Assembly: GCF_001591145.1 (NCBI RefSeq)
Contig: NZ_BCUF01000008.1
Location: forward strand, 62,001 to 126,000
Direction: 5' to 3'
Length of the DNA: 64,000 nt
DNA from: Vibrio harveyi NBRC 15634 = ATCC 14126 = KCTC 12724
GTDB lineage: Bacteria > Pseudomonadota > Gammaproteobacteria > Enterobacterales > Vibrionaceae
Shown here: positions 1 through 9,657 of the stretch, piece after piece
Layout: the number at the start of each line of letters is the position of its first letter
How positions within the stretch are numbered: position 1 is the stretch's first letter
The notes under the pieces: generated by a model
Told to the model about the DNA's origin: nothing
Databases searched by the model: none
Seen by the model: only the letters and a program-made list of their open reading frames with translations
Position numbers and translations under genes: made by a program

Positions 1-30
1 CAACATTCCCAAATCGAGGGTGAAGTATGA
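1..30 (+). CDS. napD: napD, 3' end only (NapA maturation chaperone)
   Basis: Only the last nine codons and the stop are inside the window; they read QHSQIEGEV. The TGA stop overlaps the napA start as ATGA, the usual translational coupling in nap operons. NapD is the cytoplasmic chaperone that binds the Tat signal of NapA and holds it back until cofactor insertion is complete. The call rests on position in front of napA and on the acidic tail typical of NapD; the fragment is too short for more. Confidence 0.55.
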   Translation, partial: QHSQIEGEV

Positions 31-2516
31 AAATGACAAGACGTGCGTTTGTGAAAGCAAACGCGGCTGCATCAGCTGCTGCTGTCGCAGGTATCACACT
101 ACCAGCTTCTGCAACCAATCTGATTGCAAGCTCTGACCAAACTAAGATCACATGGGACAAAGCACCTTGTCGTTTCTGTGGTACAGGCTGTTCTGTTCTT
201 GTTGGTACTCAAAACGGCAAAGTCGTGGCGACTCAAGGTGACCCTGAAGCGCCGGTAAACAAAGGTCTGAACTGTATCAAAGGCTACTTCCTTTCCAAGA
301 TCATGTACGGTCAAGACCGTCTGACTCAGCCTCTTCTACGTATGAAAGATGGCAAATACAGCAAAGACGGTGACTTCGCTCCTGTATCTTGGGACACCGC
401 TTTCGATATCATGGCTGAGAAATGGAAAGCTTCTCTAGAGAAGAAAGGTCCAACAAGCATCGGTATGTTCGGTTCTGGTCAATGGACAGTAATGGAAGGT
501 TATGCCGCAGCCAAAATGATGAAAGCAGGCTTCCGTTCAAACAATATCGATCCGAACGCGCGTCACTGTATGGCATCTGCAGTAGTAGGCTTCATGCGTG
601 CATTTGGTATCGATGAACCAATGGGTTGTTACGACGACTTCGAGAACGCTGACTCATTCGTTCTTTGGGGTTCAAACATGGCAGAAATGCACCCAGTTCT
701 GTGGACACGTATTACTGACCGCCGCCTAAGCCACCCTCATGTAAAAGTGAACGTGCTTTCTACTTACTACCACCGTTCATTTGAGTTGGCAGACCACGGC
801 TACATTTTTAATCCTCAGTCTGACCTTGCAATTGCTAACTTTATCGCAAACTACATCATTCAAAACGATGCAGTGAACTGGGACTTCGTGAACAAGCACA
901 CGAACTTTACCAAAACAGACACTGACATCGGTTACGGCCTCCGTGACGATGACCCGCTACAAAAAGCCGCTAAGAACCCGAACTCTGGCAAGCTGACGTC
1001 TATCTCTTTCGAAGAGTACAAGAAGACTGTTGCGCCTTACACCGTAGAGAAAGCATCTGAAATCTCAGGCGTAGAAAAAGAGAAACTAATCGAGCTTGCT
1101 AAGCAGTACGCGGATCCAAACACGAAAGTGATGTCGCTATGGACAATGGGTATGAACCAACATACTCGTGGCGTATGGATGAACAACTTGGTTTACAACA
1201 TCCACCTACTAACCGGTAAGATTGCTACTCCGGGCAACAGTCCATTCTCACTAACGGGTCAACCATCAGCATGTGGTACCGCTCGTGAAGTTGGTACGTT
1301 TGCTCACCGTCTACCTGCAGACATGGTGGTTGCTAACCCTAAACACCGTAAAATCGCTGAAGAGATCTGGAAACTGCCAGAAGGCACCATCCCACCGAAA
1401 CCAGGTTTCCACGCGGTACTGCAAGACCGCATGTTGCATGATGGCGTTCTGAACTGTTATTGGGTTCAATGTAACAACAACATGCAAGCTGGTCCAAACA
1501 TCAACACAGAGCGTCTTCCAGGTTACCGTAATCCAGAAAACTTCATTGTTGTGTCTGACCCATACCCAACAGCAACAGCGCAAGCCGCTGACCTTATCCT
1601 TCCTACTGCAATGTGGATCGAGAAAGAAGGCGCTTACGGTAACGCAGAGCGTCGTACACAGGCTTGGTACCAACAAGTAGAGACCATCGGTGATGCAAAA
1701 TCTGACCTTTGGCAGGTAATGGAATTCTCTAAACGCTTTAAGATGGAAGAAGTGTGGCCAGAAGAGCTTCTTGCAAAAGCACCAGAGTACCGTGGTAAAA
1801 CCATGTACGACATGCTGTTCAAGAACGGTCAAGTTGACCAGTTCCCTATCGAAGAAGCTCGTGAACTAAACGATGATTCGCACCACTTCGGCTACTACGT
1901 TCAGAAAGGTCTGTTCGAAGAGTACGCAACATTTGGTCGCGGTCACGGTCACGACTTAGCACCTTACGATGTCTACCACACTGTACGTGGTCTACGTTGG
2001 CCGGTTGTTGATGGCAAAGAAACACAATGGCGCTTTAAAGAAGGTTCTGACCCATACGCTAAAGCAGGTTCAGGTTGGGACTTCTACGGTAATGCTGATG
2101 GTAAAGCGAAGATCATTTCCGCGCCTTACGAAGCGCCACCAGAAGTACCAAATGAAGAGTTCGACCTATGGCTATGTACAGGTCGTGTTCTTGAGCACTG
2201 GCACACAGGTACTATGACTCGTCGTGTACCAGAGCTTTACAAAGCTGTACCAGACGCTGTGGTTTACATGCACCCTGCGGATGCGAAAAAACGTAATGTA
2301 CGTCGCGGTGAAGAAGTTCTAATTGCAAACAAACGTGGCGAAGTACGCGTTCGTGTTGAAACCCGTGGTCGTAACCGTCCACCTGAAGGCTTGGTATTCG
2401 TACCGTTCTTTGATGCCCGTATTTTGATTAACAAGCTGATTCTTGATGCGACTGACCCTCTGTCAAAACAGACAGACTTTAAGAAGTGTCCAGTCAAAAT
2501 CACGAAAATTGCTTAA
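27..2516 (+). CDS. napA: Periplasmic nitrate reductase, catalytic subunit NapA
   Basis: 829 residues, the usual NapA length. It reduces nitrate to nitrite in the periplasm using a bis-MGD molybdenum cofactor and one [4Fe-4S] cluster. The N-terminus has a twin-arginine signal (TRRAFVK, then an Ala-rich stretch to about residue 29). The cluster ligands are seen as CxxCxxxC at residues 48, 51 and 55 plus Cys83, and the molybdenum-ligating Cys is in NARHCMAS at about 181. The C-terminal domain is the molybdopterin dinucleotide-binding fold. The start is preceded by GAGGG at a good distance. It is followed by napB and napC, so electrons should pass from quinol via NapC and NapB to NapA. Confidence 0.97.
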   Translation: MKMTRRAFVKANAAASAAAVAGITLPASATNLIASSDQTKITWDKAPCRFCGTGCSVLVGTQNGKVVATQGDPEAPVNKGLNCIKGYFLSKIMYGQDRLTQPLLRMKDGKYSKDGDFAPVSWDTAFDIMAEKWKASLEKKGPTSIGMFGSGQWTVMEGYAAAKMMKAGFRSNNIDPNARHCMASAVVGFMRAFGIDEPMGCYDDFENADSFVLWGSNMAEMHPVLWTRITDRRLSHPHVKVNVLSTYYHRSFELADHGYIFNPQSDLAIANFIANYIIQNDAVNWDFVNKHTNFTKTDTDIGYGLRDDDPLQKAAKNPNSGKLTSISFEEYKKTVAPYTVEKASEISGVEKEKLIELAKQYADPNTKVMSLWTMGMNQHTRGVWMNNLVYNIHLLTGKIATPGNSPFSLTGQPSACGTAREVGTFAHRLPADMVVANPKHRKIAEEIWKLPEGTIPPKPGFHAVLQDRMLHDGVLNCYWVQCNNNMQAGPNINTERLPGYRNPENFIVVSDPYPTATAQAADLILPTAMWIEKEGAYGNAERRTQAWYQQVETIGDAKSDLWQVMEFSKRFKMEEVWPEELLAKAPEYRGKTMYDMLFKNGQVDQFPIEEARELNDDSHHFGYYVQKGLFEEYATFGRGHGHDLAPYDVYHTVRGLRWPVVDGKETQWRFKEGSDPYAKAGSGWDFYGNADGKAKIISAPYEAPPEVPNEEFDLWLCTGRVLEHWHTGTMTRRVPELYKAVPDAVVYMHPADAKKRNVRRGEEVLIANKRGEVRVRVETRGRNRPPEGLVFVPFFDARILINKLILDATDPLSKQTDFKKCPVKITKIA

Positions 2517-2589
2517 CCGTCAAATAACGAATGCAAAGGCCGTCGACTCGGCGGCCTAAAAAGAATTTAAGCCATAAGGCGGAGATGAA

Positions 2590-3048
2590 ATGATGAAAAA
2601 ATACCTTATCGCACTTTTATCTGTAGGTGCTTTATTGACAGGCGTTGCACAAGCGGAACTGGACAATCCAGGTGGCACAGGCGGTCTAGACTCGCTACGC
2701 GGTACTGCGCAACTTGAAGACACTCGCCCTGCAGATGATTTTAAAGACTTTCCCAAAGACCAGATCGTTGCAGACAGCTTTGTATATCAGCCGCCACTGA
2801 TCCCTCATAGCATCCGTAACTACGAAGTGTCTTTGAACGCAAACAAATGTCTAGCATGTCACAGCTGGAAAAATGCTAAAGACGCAGGCGCTACCAAGAT
2901 CAGTGTAACGCACTACGTTAACCGTGAAGACGCGGTACTAGCAGACATGTCACCACGTCGTTACTTCTGTTTGCAATGTCACGTTCCACAAACGGATGCT
3001 AAACCATTAGTGGAAAACGAGTTTAAGGCAGTCGATTCGCTTCAGTAA
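2590..3048 (+). CDS. napB: Periplasmic nitrate reductase, diheme cytochrome subunit NapB
   Basis: 152 residues with a Sec signal peptide (cleavage near AQA at about residue 22) and two CxxCH heme c sites, CLACH and CLQCH, with additional His residues that can be distal ligands (for example in the IPHSIRNYE and THYVN segments). NapB is the small electron-transfer subunit that binds NapA in the periplasm. It lies 73 bp downstream of napA and 28 bp before napC in the same direction. Two ATG codons stand in tandem at 2590 and 2593; GGAG sits 5 or 8 nt upstream of them, so either could be used. Confidence 0.95.
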   Translation: MMKKYLIALLSVGALLTGVAQAELDNPGGTGGLDSLRGTAQLEDTRPADDFKDFPKDQIVADSFVYQPPLIPHSIRNYEVSLNANKCLACHSWKNAKDAGATKISVTHYVNREDAVLADMSPRRYFCLQCHVPQTDAKPLVENEFKAVDSLQ

Positions 3049-3076
3049 TTGAAACGCGAGTACTAAGAGGTTACTT

Positions 3077-3655
3077 ATGAAAATACTTAAAGCGTTTTGG
3101 AAGAGACTGTCGAGCCCGAGTAAAGCTGCCGCTGGTGTGGTTTTATTCCTTGGCTTCGCTGGTGGTCTTCTGTTTTGGGGCGCATTCAACACAGGTATGG
3201 AAGCGACCAACACAGAAGAATTCTGTTCTGGCTGTCACGCTCCTATCGTCGCTGAAATTCAAGAAACGATTCACTACTCGAACCGTTCTGGTGTTCGTGC
3301 AATCTGTTCTGATTGTCACGTACCACACGAATGGACCGATAAGATCGTTCGTAAAGTTCAAGCGTCTAAAGAGTTGTTTGCTCACTTCGTAACGAAGACG
3401 ATCGATACGCCGGAGAAATTCCAAGCTCGTCGTGAACACTTAGCAGAACGTGAGTGGGCGCGTATGAAGAAGAATGATTCTCTTGAATGTCGTAACTGTC
3501 ACCAGTTTGATTACATGGACTACTCGCAGCAGGGTAAACGAGCGGCAGCTCAACACTCTACCGCTCTGGCTTCAGGCGATAAAACTTGTGTAGACTGTCA
3601 TAAAGGTATCGCACACAAACTGCCTGACATGCACGGTGTTGAAGGCTGGCAATAA
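3077..3655 (+). CDS. napC: Tetraheme quinol dehydrogenase NapC
   Basis: 192 residues of the NapC/NirT family. One N-terminal membrane anchor (about residues 19-40) is followed by a periplasmic domain with four CxxCH heme sites: CSGCH, CSDCH, CRNCH and CVDCH. NapC oxidises membrane quinols and passes electrons to NapB and NapA. The start has AGAGG about 8 nt upstream. No napG/napH pair follows, so this is the simple NapC-dependent type of operon. Confidence 0.95.
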   Translation: MKILKAFWKRLSSPSKAAAGVVLFLGFAGGLLFWGAFNTGMEATNTEEFCSGCHAPIVAEIQETIHYSNRSGVRAICSDCHVPHEWTDKIVRKVQASKELFAHFVTKTIDTPEKFQARREHLAEREWARMKKNDSLECRNCHQFDYMDYSQQGKRAAAQHSTALASGDKTCVDCHKGIAHKLPDMHGVEGWQ

Positions 3656-3670
3656 GGAGAAACATAGACA

Positions 3671-3805
3671 ATGAGTAATCTTGAATCCTTTATCTGGCAC
3701 TTCCTTGGATACAGCGCAATGCCAGTCATTATTCTTTCCGGCTTTGTCGGAGTAGCAGCAATCTCTCTATGGCTACTCTCACTAGGTAAGGATAAAGAGG
3801 TGTAA
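3671..3805 (+). CDS. Small membrane protein at the end of the nap operon (TIGR02808-like)
   Basis: A 44-residue reading frame begins 15 bp after napC, with a Shine-Dalgarno-like AAGGAG 12 nt before the ATG. It encodes an N-terminal amphipathic stretch (SNLESFIWHFLG), one hydrophobic helix (about residues 16-36) and a short basic and acidic tail. This matches what I recall of the very short TIGR02808 family that sits beside nap genes in Vibrio and relatives; that match is from memory. Function is unknown; a role as a small accessory of the NapC complex is inference. A strong terminator follows 45 bp later, placing it as the last gene of the operon. Confidence 0.75.
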   Translation: MSNLESFIWHFLGYSAMPVIILSGFVGVAAISLWLLSLGKDKEV

Positions 3806-3849
3806 TTCACCTCGAACCAGTCAACTTTTTTGCCTATTTTGTTGACGGA

Positions 3850-3878
3850 AAACGCCGAGCATTTGCTTGGCGTTTTTT
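3850..3878 (+). terminator. Intrinsic terminator of the nap operon
   Basis: AACGCC-AGC hairpin (arms about 3850-3860 and 3865-3873, small bulge) followed by a run of six T. Confidence 0.85.
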
Positions 3879-3994
3879 CTTTCTACGTTTCCAACCAAAG
3901 CACCAAACCCAATACTCTCTGACGGCTTATGGTGGTTCTCACACTTGCTTGTTGTGATGATTCTTTGCTCCTTGCGAAGCAAAGCTTCAGACAG

Positions 3995-4019
3995 AAAAAA
4001 GGCGACCATTCAGATCGCC
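3995..4019 (-). terminator. Intrinsic terminator of the pha operon
   Basis: On the minus strand the sequence GGCGATC, a 5-nt loop, then GGTCGCC (one G-U pair) is followed by TTTTTT. It lies 27 bp past the phaC stop. Confidence 0.8.
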
Positions 4020-4045
4020 AAATAATACTGCTTGCGAGGAGCAGT

Positions 4046-5821
4046 CTAGGACTCGTTGATAGGCAAAACTTGTCGAACATACTGACCAGGAGCATCTTCA
4101 ATAACCGGATTTTGCTCAGAACCAACTGGGAAAGGCTCAACTTGCTCTTTCGGGTTAAACTGCATCAACCATTGGTGCCAATGCGTCCACCAAGAACCTT
4201 CTTGATGATTCGCGTTGTTGAACCATTCGTCCGCCGAGTCATCAAGATTGTCGTTCAACCAATATCCATATTTGTTTTTCGCTGGGTGATTCACGATACC
4301 AGCAATATGCCCTGACTCACCTAAAACAAAGGTCTTATTACCACCTGTATTCAGAGCACCACGATACGTTCCTTGCCACAGTGCAATATGGTCTTCTTTG
4401 GTCGATACAAAATAACTTGGGATCTTAATCTTGTTGAGATCAATCCAAACACCGCCAATTTTTACACCCTTGTCTTGTACCAGCTTATTCTCCAAATAGA
4501 GTTCTCGCAGTAAGAAATTATGGCAAGCGGCGCTCACATTAGTGCTGTCACTGTTCCAATACAGTAGGTCAAAATCAACAGGGCTATTACCTTTGAGGTA
4601 ATTATCGACGTAATAGTTCCAGTACAAACTGTTTTCACGCAGCAGACTGAATGTCACGCTTAACGAGCGACCATCCATGTAACCCTTGGCGTTGTTTTGC
4701 GTTTCTATAGCACTGATGATTGTGTCATTGATGTATGCCCCAACCTCCCCCGGCTGAGAGAAGTCCAACAAGGTCGTAAAGAAGGTCGCAGACTTAATAC
4801 GCTTCTTCATACGTTTCGCTGCATAGTAAGCTACGGTGCTGGCGAGAACCGTACCACCGATACAGTAGCCAGCTGCGTTGATTTGCTCTTGACCAGTAAT
4901 ATCCTCAATCGCAGTAACCGCTTTCGCTACGCCTTCGGTTACGTAGTCCCCAAACTCAACCTGCGCTTGTTCTTTACCCGGATTGCGCCAAGACATCATA
5001 AATACGCTATGACCTTGCTCTAATAACCAACGAACCATTGAGTTTTTCGCCGTTAGGTCAAGGATGTAGTACTTATTGATGAACGGTGGAACGATTAATA
5101 GCGGTGTCGCATTCACTTTTTCCGTCAAGGGACGGTACTGAATCAGCTCAAACAATTCGTTTTGGAACACAACATCGCCCGCAGTCGTCGCTACATCATC
5201 CCCAACGCGAAACGCATTGTTGTTGGTCATGCGTACTTTGAGAATGTCGGCACTCGACTCAACATCTTCTTTTAACTTCTCTAAACCCGTCAGTAGGTTT
5301 TCACCATTTTGCTCAAGAGTGAGTTTAAGCAGTTCTGGGTTGGTCGCGATGAAATTAGATGGAGAAAGTGCGTTGATAGCCTGACGAGAGAAGAAGGTAA
5401 TACGCTCTTTCGTCTTCTCATCAAGACCTTCGATGGAATCGAGCGTGTCTAGATAGGTTTTACTAAACAACAAATATGATTGCTTGATGAAGCTGTACAT
5501 GGCCTCTTGCTGCCAAGCATCATTTGAGAAACGCTTGTCGCCCTTCTCTGCTTCGATAAGTTGCGTTTGATTACCTGCTAGAGCCACATTCTGCCAAATT
5601 TGAAGCTGCTGCTCCCACCACTCTGCTTGCAACTTCAAAATTGCAGCGGGTTGGTTTGCCGCTTGTTCGAACAGTTTAGCAGTATCTTCAAAGTTCACTT
5701 CTTGCATGGCCTTGTTCAAAGGAGAATTCACGACTGCCTTGTTCACTTCGAAATCATGCCACCACTGTTGATTGGTTTCCTGAAGCTTTACAAGATAGTC
5801 CGAAAAGAAGTGTTGAAACAT
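4046..5821 (-). CDS. phaC: Class I poly(3-hydroxyalkanoate) synthase PhaC
   Basis: 591 residues from the ATG at 5821, which has TAGGAG 8 nt upstream; a longer frame reaching 5860 lacks such a site. PhaC polymerises (R)-3-hydroxyacyl-CoA on the surface of PHA granules. The alpha/beta-hydrolase core is at about residues 230-560, and the lipase-like box GYCIGG carries the catalytic Cys at about 320, as in class I synthases. Downstream acidic and His residues for the triad are in the KEDHIALW and GESGHIAG segments. It is the last gene of phaB-phaA-phaP-phaC and is separated from phaP by a hairpin that may lower its expression relative to phasin. Confidence 0.95.
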   Translation of the reverse strand: MFQHFFSDYLVKLQETNQQWWHDFEVNKAVVNSPLNKAMQEVNFEDTAKLFEQAANQPAAILKLQAEWWEQQLQIWQNVALAGNQTQLIEAEKGDKRFSNDAWQQEAMYSFIKQSYLLFSKTYLDTLDSIEGLDEKTKERITFFSRQAINALSPSNFIATNPELLKLTLEQNGENLLTGLEKLKEDVESSADILKVRMTNNNAFRVGDDVATTAGDVVFQNELFELIQYRPLTEKVNATPLLIVPPFINKYYILDLTAKNSMVRWLLEQGHSVFMMSWRNPGKEQAQVEFGDYVTEGVAKAVTAIEDITGQEQINAAGYCIGGTVLASTVAYYAAKRMKKRIKSATFFTTLLDFSQPGEVGAYINDTIISAIETQNNAKGYMDGRSLSVTFSLLRENSLYWNYYVDNYLKGNSPVDFDLLYWNSDSTNVSAACHNFLLRELYLENKLVQDKGVKIGGVWIDLNKIKIPSYFVSTKEDHIALWQGTYRGALNTGGNKTFVLGESGHIAGIVNHPAKNKYGYWLNDNLDDSADEWFNNANHQEGSWWTHWHQWLMQFNPKEQVEPFPVGSEQNPVIEDAPGQYVRQVLPINES

Positions 5822-5841
5822 AGTCTTACTCCTATATTCGG

Positions 5842-5873
5842 AAAAAACAACGCCGCCCAAAAAGCGGGCGGCG
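5842..5873 (-). terminator. Intercistronic hairpin with T-run between phaP and phaC
   Basis: On the minus strand CGCCGCCC, a 7-nt loop, GGGCGGCG is followed by TTGTTTTTTCC. It has the full form of an intrinsic terminator but lies between two genes of one operon, 13 bp after the phaP stop and 21 bp before the phaC start. Partial termination here would give more phasin than synthase; that is inference. Confidence 0.75.
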
Positions 5874-5885
5874 CAAGCGGACGTA

Positions 5886-6233
5886 TTACGCTGGAGTAAC
5901 AGTCTTTAGGTTTTCCGAAGTCATTTTCTCAACGTCTTCTTTGAACTCTTTTGCGATAGATTGCAGCTTGTTGCTGTCGTCCATCATTTGCTGAGAAAGT
6001 TTAGTAAGAACGGTAAGTTGTTGGCTGTTGAAAGCCGTTAGAGAAGTCACGTCTTTGATTTCTGACGCTGCTTTCATTTGGTTTAGACCCACTTCGCTGT
6101 AAGTACGGATCGCGTTCAGTTGAAGCTCAGTAAGCACTTCTACGTTCTTTGTTACTAGCTTGTTGAACTTCAAGTATGGTTCTAGATTCTTTTCAGTTTG
6201 ATCGCTAAAAGTTTTGAAGAAATCAGTGTACAT
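5886..6233 (-). CDS. phaP: Phasin PhaP, granule-coating protein
   Basis: 115 residues, small, no Cys, predicted all-helical and amphipathic, matching the phasin family of gamma-proteobacteria. Phasins coat PHA granules and limit their size and fusion. An AGGAG lies 6 nt before the ATG. It sits between phaA and phaC in the same direction and is followed directly by a strong hairpin. Confidence 0.9.
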   Translation of the reverse strand: MYTDFFKTFSDQTEKNLEPYLKFNKLVTKNVEVLTELQLNAIRTYSEVGLNQMKAASEIKDVTSLTAFNSQQLTVLTKLSQQMMDDSNKLQSIAKEFKEDVEKMTSENLKTVTPA

Positions 6234-6277
6234 GGTTTATCTCCTAGAGAAAGAATTAAAAATGTCCGTTTAAATAA

Positions 6278-7486
6278 CTACTTAACTGCTTTTACAATCA
6301 CAGCCGTGCCCATACCGCCGCCCACACAAAGTGAAGCAACCCCGTACTGACCGTCTTGTTTGTGAAGTTCATGAACCAACGTAACCAAAATTCGGTTACC
6401 TGATGCACCAAGTGGGTGACCCAATGCGATAGCACCACCATTAAAATTGGCTTTATCTTGAATCGAGCTTACTGGTACTTGGTTGGTTTCAGCCAGTTTA
6501 TGAATCACGCCTAATGCCTGAGCAGCAAAGGCTTCGTTTAATTCATAAACATCGATATCGCTGGTTTTCAGCTCGGCTTTTTGTAGTGCCTTGTTCACTG
6601 ACTCAACAGGACCAAGCCCCATAATTTGAGGGTCTAAACCAGATTGTGCGTAGCTCACTACCTCGGCAATTGGTGTTAAACCATGCGCTTGAACTGCAGT
6701 TTCTGAGGCCAAAATGATGGCACTTGCACCGTCATTAATGCCCGATGCATTACCTGCTGTCACTGTACCTTCTCGGTCGAACGCAGGGCGCAGCTTGCTC
6801 AAACCTTCAAGTGTGGCATTGGCTTTCGGGTATTCATCGGTGTCAAACACGACCGTTTCTCGACGCTGCTTAACTTCAACAGGAACAATTTCATCTTTGA
6901 ATTTACCTGCCTCGATAGCCGCGACAGCTTTTTGCTGACTCGAAAGTGCGTATTCGTCTTGCTGTTGGCGAGACAACCCTACCTCTTTTGCAACGTTTTC
7001 AGCCGTCACTCCCATGTGGTACTGGTTGTAAACATCCGTTAAGCCATCTGAGATAAGGAGATCTTTCAGCTCCATGTGACCCATTTTGTTGCCATCTCGC
7101 ACGCTGCTAGGCACGATGAATGGGATTTGTGACATGACCTCAACGCCGGCAGCCATCACGACTTCTGCATCACCGCTGCGAATATGCGAAACGCCATCCA
7201 TGACGGTTTTCATACCACTGCCGCATACCATGTTTACGCCGTATGCAGGGACTGACTCCGGGATACCTGCAAACAGTGCAGCTTGGCGTCCAACACCCAT
7301 ACCTTGACCGGCTGCAACAACGTTACCAACAATAACTTCATCGACCTTATTCGCTGCCAAAGAAGCTGCCTCAAGCGCACCTTTTATTGCTACTGCAGCT
7401 AGATTTCCTGCTGAGGTGTTTTTTAAGCTTCCACCAAACGCACCAATTGGCGTACGCTTTGCTGCAACGATAAATACTTTTTCCAT
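6278..7486 (-). CDS. phaA: Acetyl-CoA acetyltransferase PhaA (beta-ketothiolase)
   Basis: 402 residues from ATG at 7486; an in-frame GTG immediately upstream is less likely because AAGGAG is 8 nt before the ATG. It condenses two acetyl-CoA to acetoacetyl-CoA, the first step of PHB synthesis. The acyl-accepting Cys is in MVCGSGM (about residue 90), and the C-terminal catalytic motifs are GHPLGASG and SLCVGGGMGTA. It lies 11 bp after phaB, so the two are co-transcribed. Confidence 0.95.
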   Translation of the reverse strand: MEKVFIVAAKRTPIGAFGGSLKNTSAGNLAAVAIKGALEAASLAANKVDEVIVGNVVAAGQGMGVGRQAALFAGIPESVPAYGVNMVCGSGMKTVMDGVSHIRSGDAEVVMAAGVEVMSQIPFIVPSSVRDGNKMGHMELKDLLISDGLTDVYNQYHMGVTAENVAKEVGLSRQQQDEYALSSQQKAVAAIEAGKFKDEIVPVEVKQRRETVVFDTDEYPKANATLEGLSKLRPAFDREGTVTAGNASGINDGASAIILASETAVQAHGLTPIAEVVSYAQSGLDPQIMGLGPVESVNKALQKAELKTSDIDVYELNEAFAAQALGVIHKLAETNQVPVSSIQDKANFNGGAIALGHPLGASGNRILVTLVHELHKQDGQYGVASLCVGGGMGTAVIVKAVK

Positions 7487-7497
7487 CACTCTACTCC

Positions 7498-8238
7498 TTA
7501 GCTCATGTATAGGCCGCCGTTCACCGACAATGTTTCACCGGTGATGTATGCGCCGGCATCACTCACTAGGAAGCTTACTGATGCTGCAATTTCTTCTGGC
7601 GTTGCTAAACGCTTCATTGGGATTTGGTTGGTGATAGATTCAAGCACTTCCGGTTTCATCTGCTCTACCATTGGGGTGCCGGTGTATCCCGGAGCGATAA
7701 CATTCACAGTCACGCCAGAACGAGCACCTTCATATGCCAGAGCTTTTGAAAAACCAATCATGCCAGCCTTAGCCGCTGAGTAGTTTGCTTGTCCAAACTG
7801 TCCTTTCAAACCATTAACGGAAGAGATGTTAATGATGCGACCACCACCTTTTTCACACATAGTCGCGAACAAAGGTTGAGTCACATTGAACAAGCTATTT
7901 AGATTGGTGTTAATGACGTCATTCCAAGCTTGTGCAGTCATCTTTTTAAACACGCCATCACGTGTGATACCTGCATTGTTGATGACAACATCTATAGTCC
8001 CTTCTTCCTCAAGCAAAAGTGCCAGTTTTTCAGCACACTGCGTGGTGTTTGTCACATCTAATTCAAATAAGCGTACCTGATCTTTGGTAAACCCTTTTTC
8101 ATTAAACCATTCCAAAGCACACTCATAATTACCTGTAAAATAAGTAGCAATTACTCGATAACCATCATTTACTAATTGAGAGGAAATAGCAGAACCAATT
8201 CCGCCTTTTGATCCAGTGATCAAAGCGACTTTCTTCAT
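7498..8238 (-). CDS. phaB: Acetoacetyl-CoA reductase PhaB
   Basis: 246 residues from ATG at 8238 (GGAG 7 nt upstream); a frame extending to 8262 lacks a better site. It is an SDR enzyme that reduces acetoacetyl-CoA to (R)-3-hydroxybutyryl-CoA with NADPH. The cofactor loop TGSKGGIG is at residues 8-15, NNAG follows in the middle, and the Ser and YSAAK catalytic motif is present. It is the first gene of the pha operon. Confidence 0.95.
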   Translation of the reverse strand: MKKVALITGSKGGIGSAISSQLVNDGYRVIATYFTGNYECALEWFNEKGFTKDQVRLFELDVTNTTQCAEKLALLLEEEGTIDVVINNAGITRDGVFKKMTAQAWNDVINTNLNSLFNVTQPLFATMCEKGGGRIINISSVNGLKGQFGQANYSAAKAGMIGFSKALAYEGARSGVTVNVIAPGYTGTPMVEQMKPEVLESITNQIPMKRLATPEEIAASVSFLVSDAGAYITGETLSVNGGLYMS

Positions 8239-8991
8239 TGAAGACTCCATTCTTAACGGCATTAAAAAAGCGAATTAAGACACTGGCGAAATGTTTCGCC
8301 AACTGACGTGTTAATTTATTCTTTTGGCAACAATTCCTCTGCTGCCTTTTATTTTAAGTTAACCTAGAAATATGACATTTCAAATAAAAAACTCATTCAT
8401 TTGCATAAGATTGATTTAGATCTCATTCGGAATGAAATGTTATAAAAAAGTTAAGCACACATAAACTGCTGTTTTAAAAGAAGAAATACTAAAGACAATT
8501 TGATTATTAATTTTGTAAATCACTTTGCATTCAGTAAGTTATACGAATTTCTATCTATGTTGCATTTGCAAATGGTTTAAGATCATCTTTCATTTAGAAA
8601 CTAATAGATCGCAATTAAATTATCGAGTCAATAGTTAACAAAGCTCAACTAATAATTATGAAATATATCATTAGCTTACATCCTACTTTGAGTATTTAAT
8701 CTAAGTAAAACATGGTCAAAATGACATAAATACCAATTAAAAAATAATATAACTGGTAATTAAACCAACTAATTTCTACAACTAAGTTATCTCATATTAA
8801 CTTATAAATGATTTTATTTGGTGCAACAGCGCACTAATATGTCGCACACATTTAATTGTTATTTAAATTTTATTAAACAGTTGAATGTTAACCCTATACC
8901 TCCAACCTCTACTGTTTTTAGATGTGGCATTGAATGCCAGTTTGCACTATCTTTGATACCTCTTTATTTACTTACACACTCATCAATATTC
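8239..8991. other. AT-rich gene-free region upstream of the pha operon
   Basis: About 750 bp between phaB (leftward) and a LysE-type gene (rightward). It is markedly AT-rich with many short A and T runs. It must contain the promoters of both flanking units. The only clear structure I found is the perfect palindrome at 8284-8301. No convincing reading frame or RNA was seen. Confidence 0.6.
8284..8301. promoter_or_regulatory. Perfect palindrome upstream of phaB, possible operator
   Basis: TGGCGAAA, 2 nt, TTTCGCCA: two perfect 8-bp arms, 46 bp upstream of the phaB start. It is GC-richer than the surrounding AT-rich DNA and lacks a T-run in the pha direction, so an operator is more likely than a terminator. 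The regulator is unknown. Confidence 0.45.
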
Positions 8992-9612
8992 ATGAATACC
9001 GCCTTGTTAACCATGTTCATCCCTACCTTCTTCTTTGTGTCCATTACACCTGGGATGTGTATGACGCTTGCCTTAACGTTAGGTATGAGTATCGGATATC
9101 GTCGCACCCTTTGGATGATGATTGGCGAACTGTTTGGTGTTGCTTTAGTCTCAGTCTCTGCGGTGCTCGGCATCGCAGCCATCATGCTCACTTACCCTTG
9201 GCTCTTTACCGTACTAAAATTGATTGGCGGCGGTTATCTGCTTTATTTAGGGGTTGAGATGTGGCGCTCACGAGGCAAACTTGCCATTAATGTTGATAGC
9301 ATTGATGTTCCTACTAGCGGTAACTGGGATTTGGTTTTGCAAGGCTTTGTCACCGCAATTGCAAACCCGAAAGGCTGGGCGTTCATGATTTCACTTTTGC
9401 CGCCTTTTATTGATCAAACTGCGGCTCTTGCTCCTCAGCTCATCGTGCTTGTTTCTATTATTTTGATGTTCGAGTTCATTTGTATGTCTCTTTACGCAAC
9501 GGGTGGTAAAGGATTGAAGCGATTGCTAGGTCAATCCAAAAATGTACGCTTAATGAACCGAATCGCTGGCACTTTGATGATGGGAGTGGGTATTTGGCTC
9601 TTAATGAGTTAG
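8992..9612 (+). CDS. LysE/RhtB family amino-acid exporter
   Basis: 206 residues from ATG at 8992, the normal length for this family; the frame stays open further upstream to 8818, but the extra segment is unlike the family. It is an inner membrane protein with about six hydrophobic helices. The N-terminal family signature is seen as TPGMCMTLALTLG and the central ANPKGWAFM segment is also typical. Members export amino acids such as lysine, homoserine or threonine; the substrate here cannot be told. No good Shine-Dalgarno precedes the chosen ATG, so the start is uncertain. Confidence 0.85.
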   Translation: MNTALLTMFIPTFFFVSITPGMCMTLALTLGMSIGYRRTLWMMIGELFGVALVSVSAVLGIAAIMLTYPWLFTVLKLIGGGYLLYLGVEMWRSRGKLAINVDSIDVPTSGNWDLVLQGFVTAIANPKGWAFMISLLPPFIDQTAALAPQLIVLVSIILMFEFICMSLYATGGKGLKRLLGQSKNVRLMNRIAGTLMMGVGIWLLMS

Positions 9613-9657
9613 AAAAAGCAGTATTGATGAAACAGGTCTAGTGACGAAAAACAAGTT

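Noticed and set aside
1311..1832. 173-codon open frame opposite napA
   Set aside because: Lies wholly inside napA, composition rich in Cys, Trp and Val as expected for an antisense shadow.
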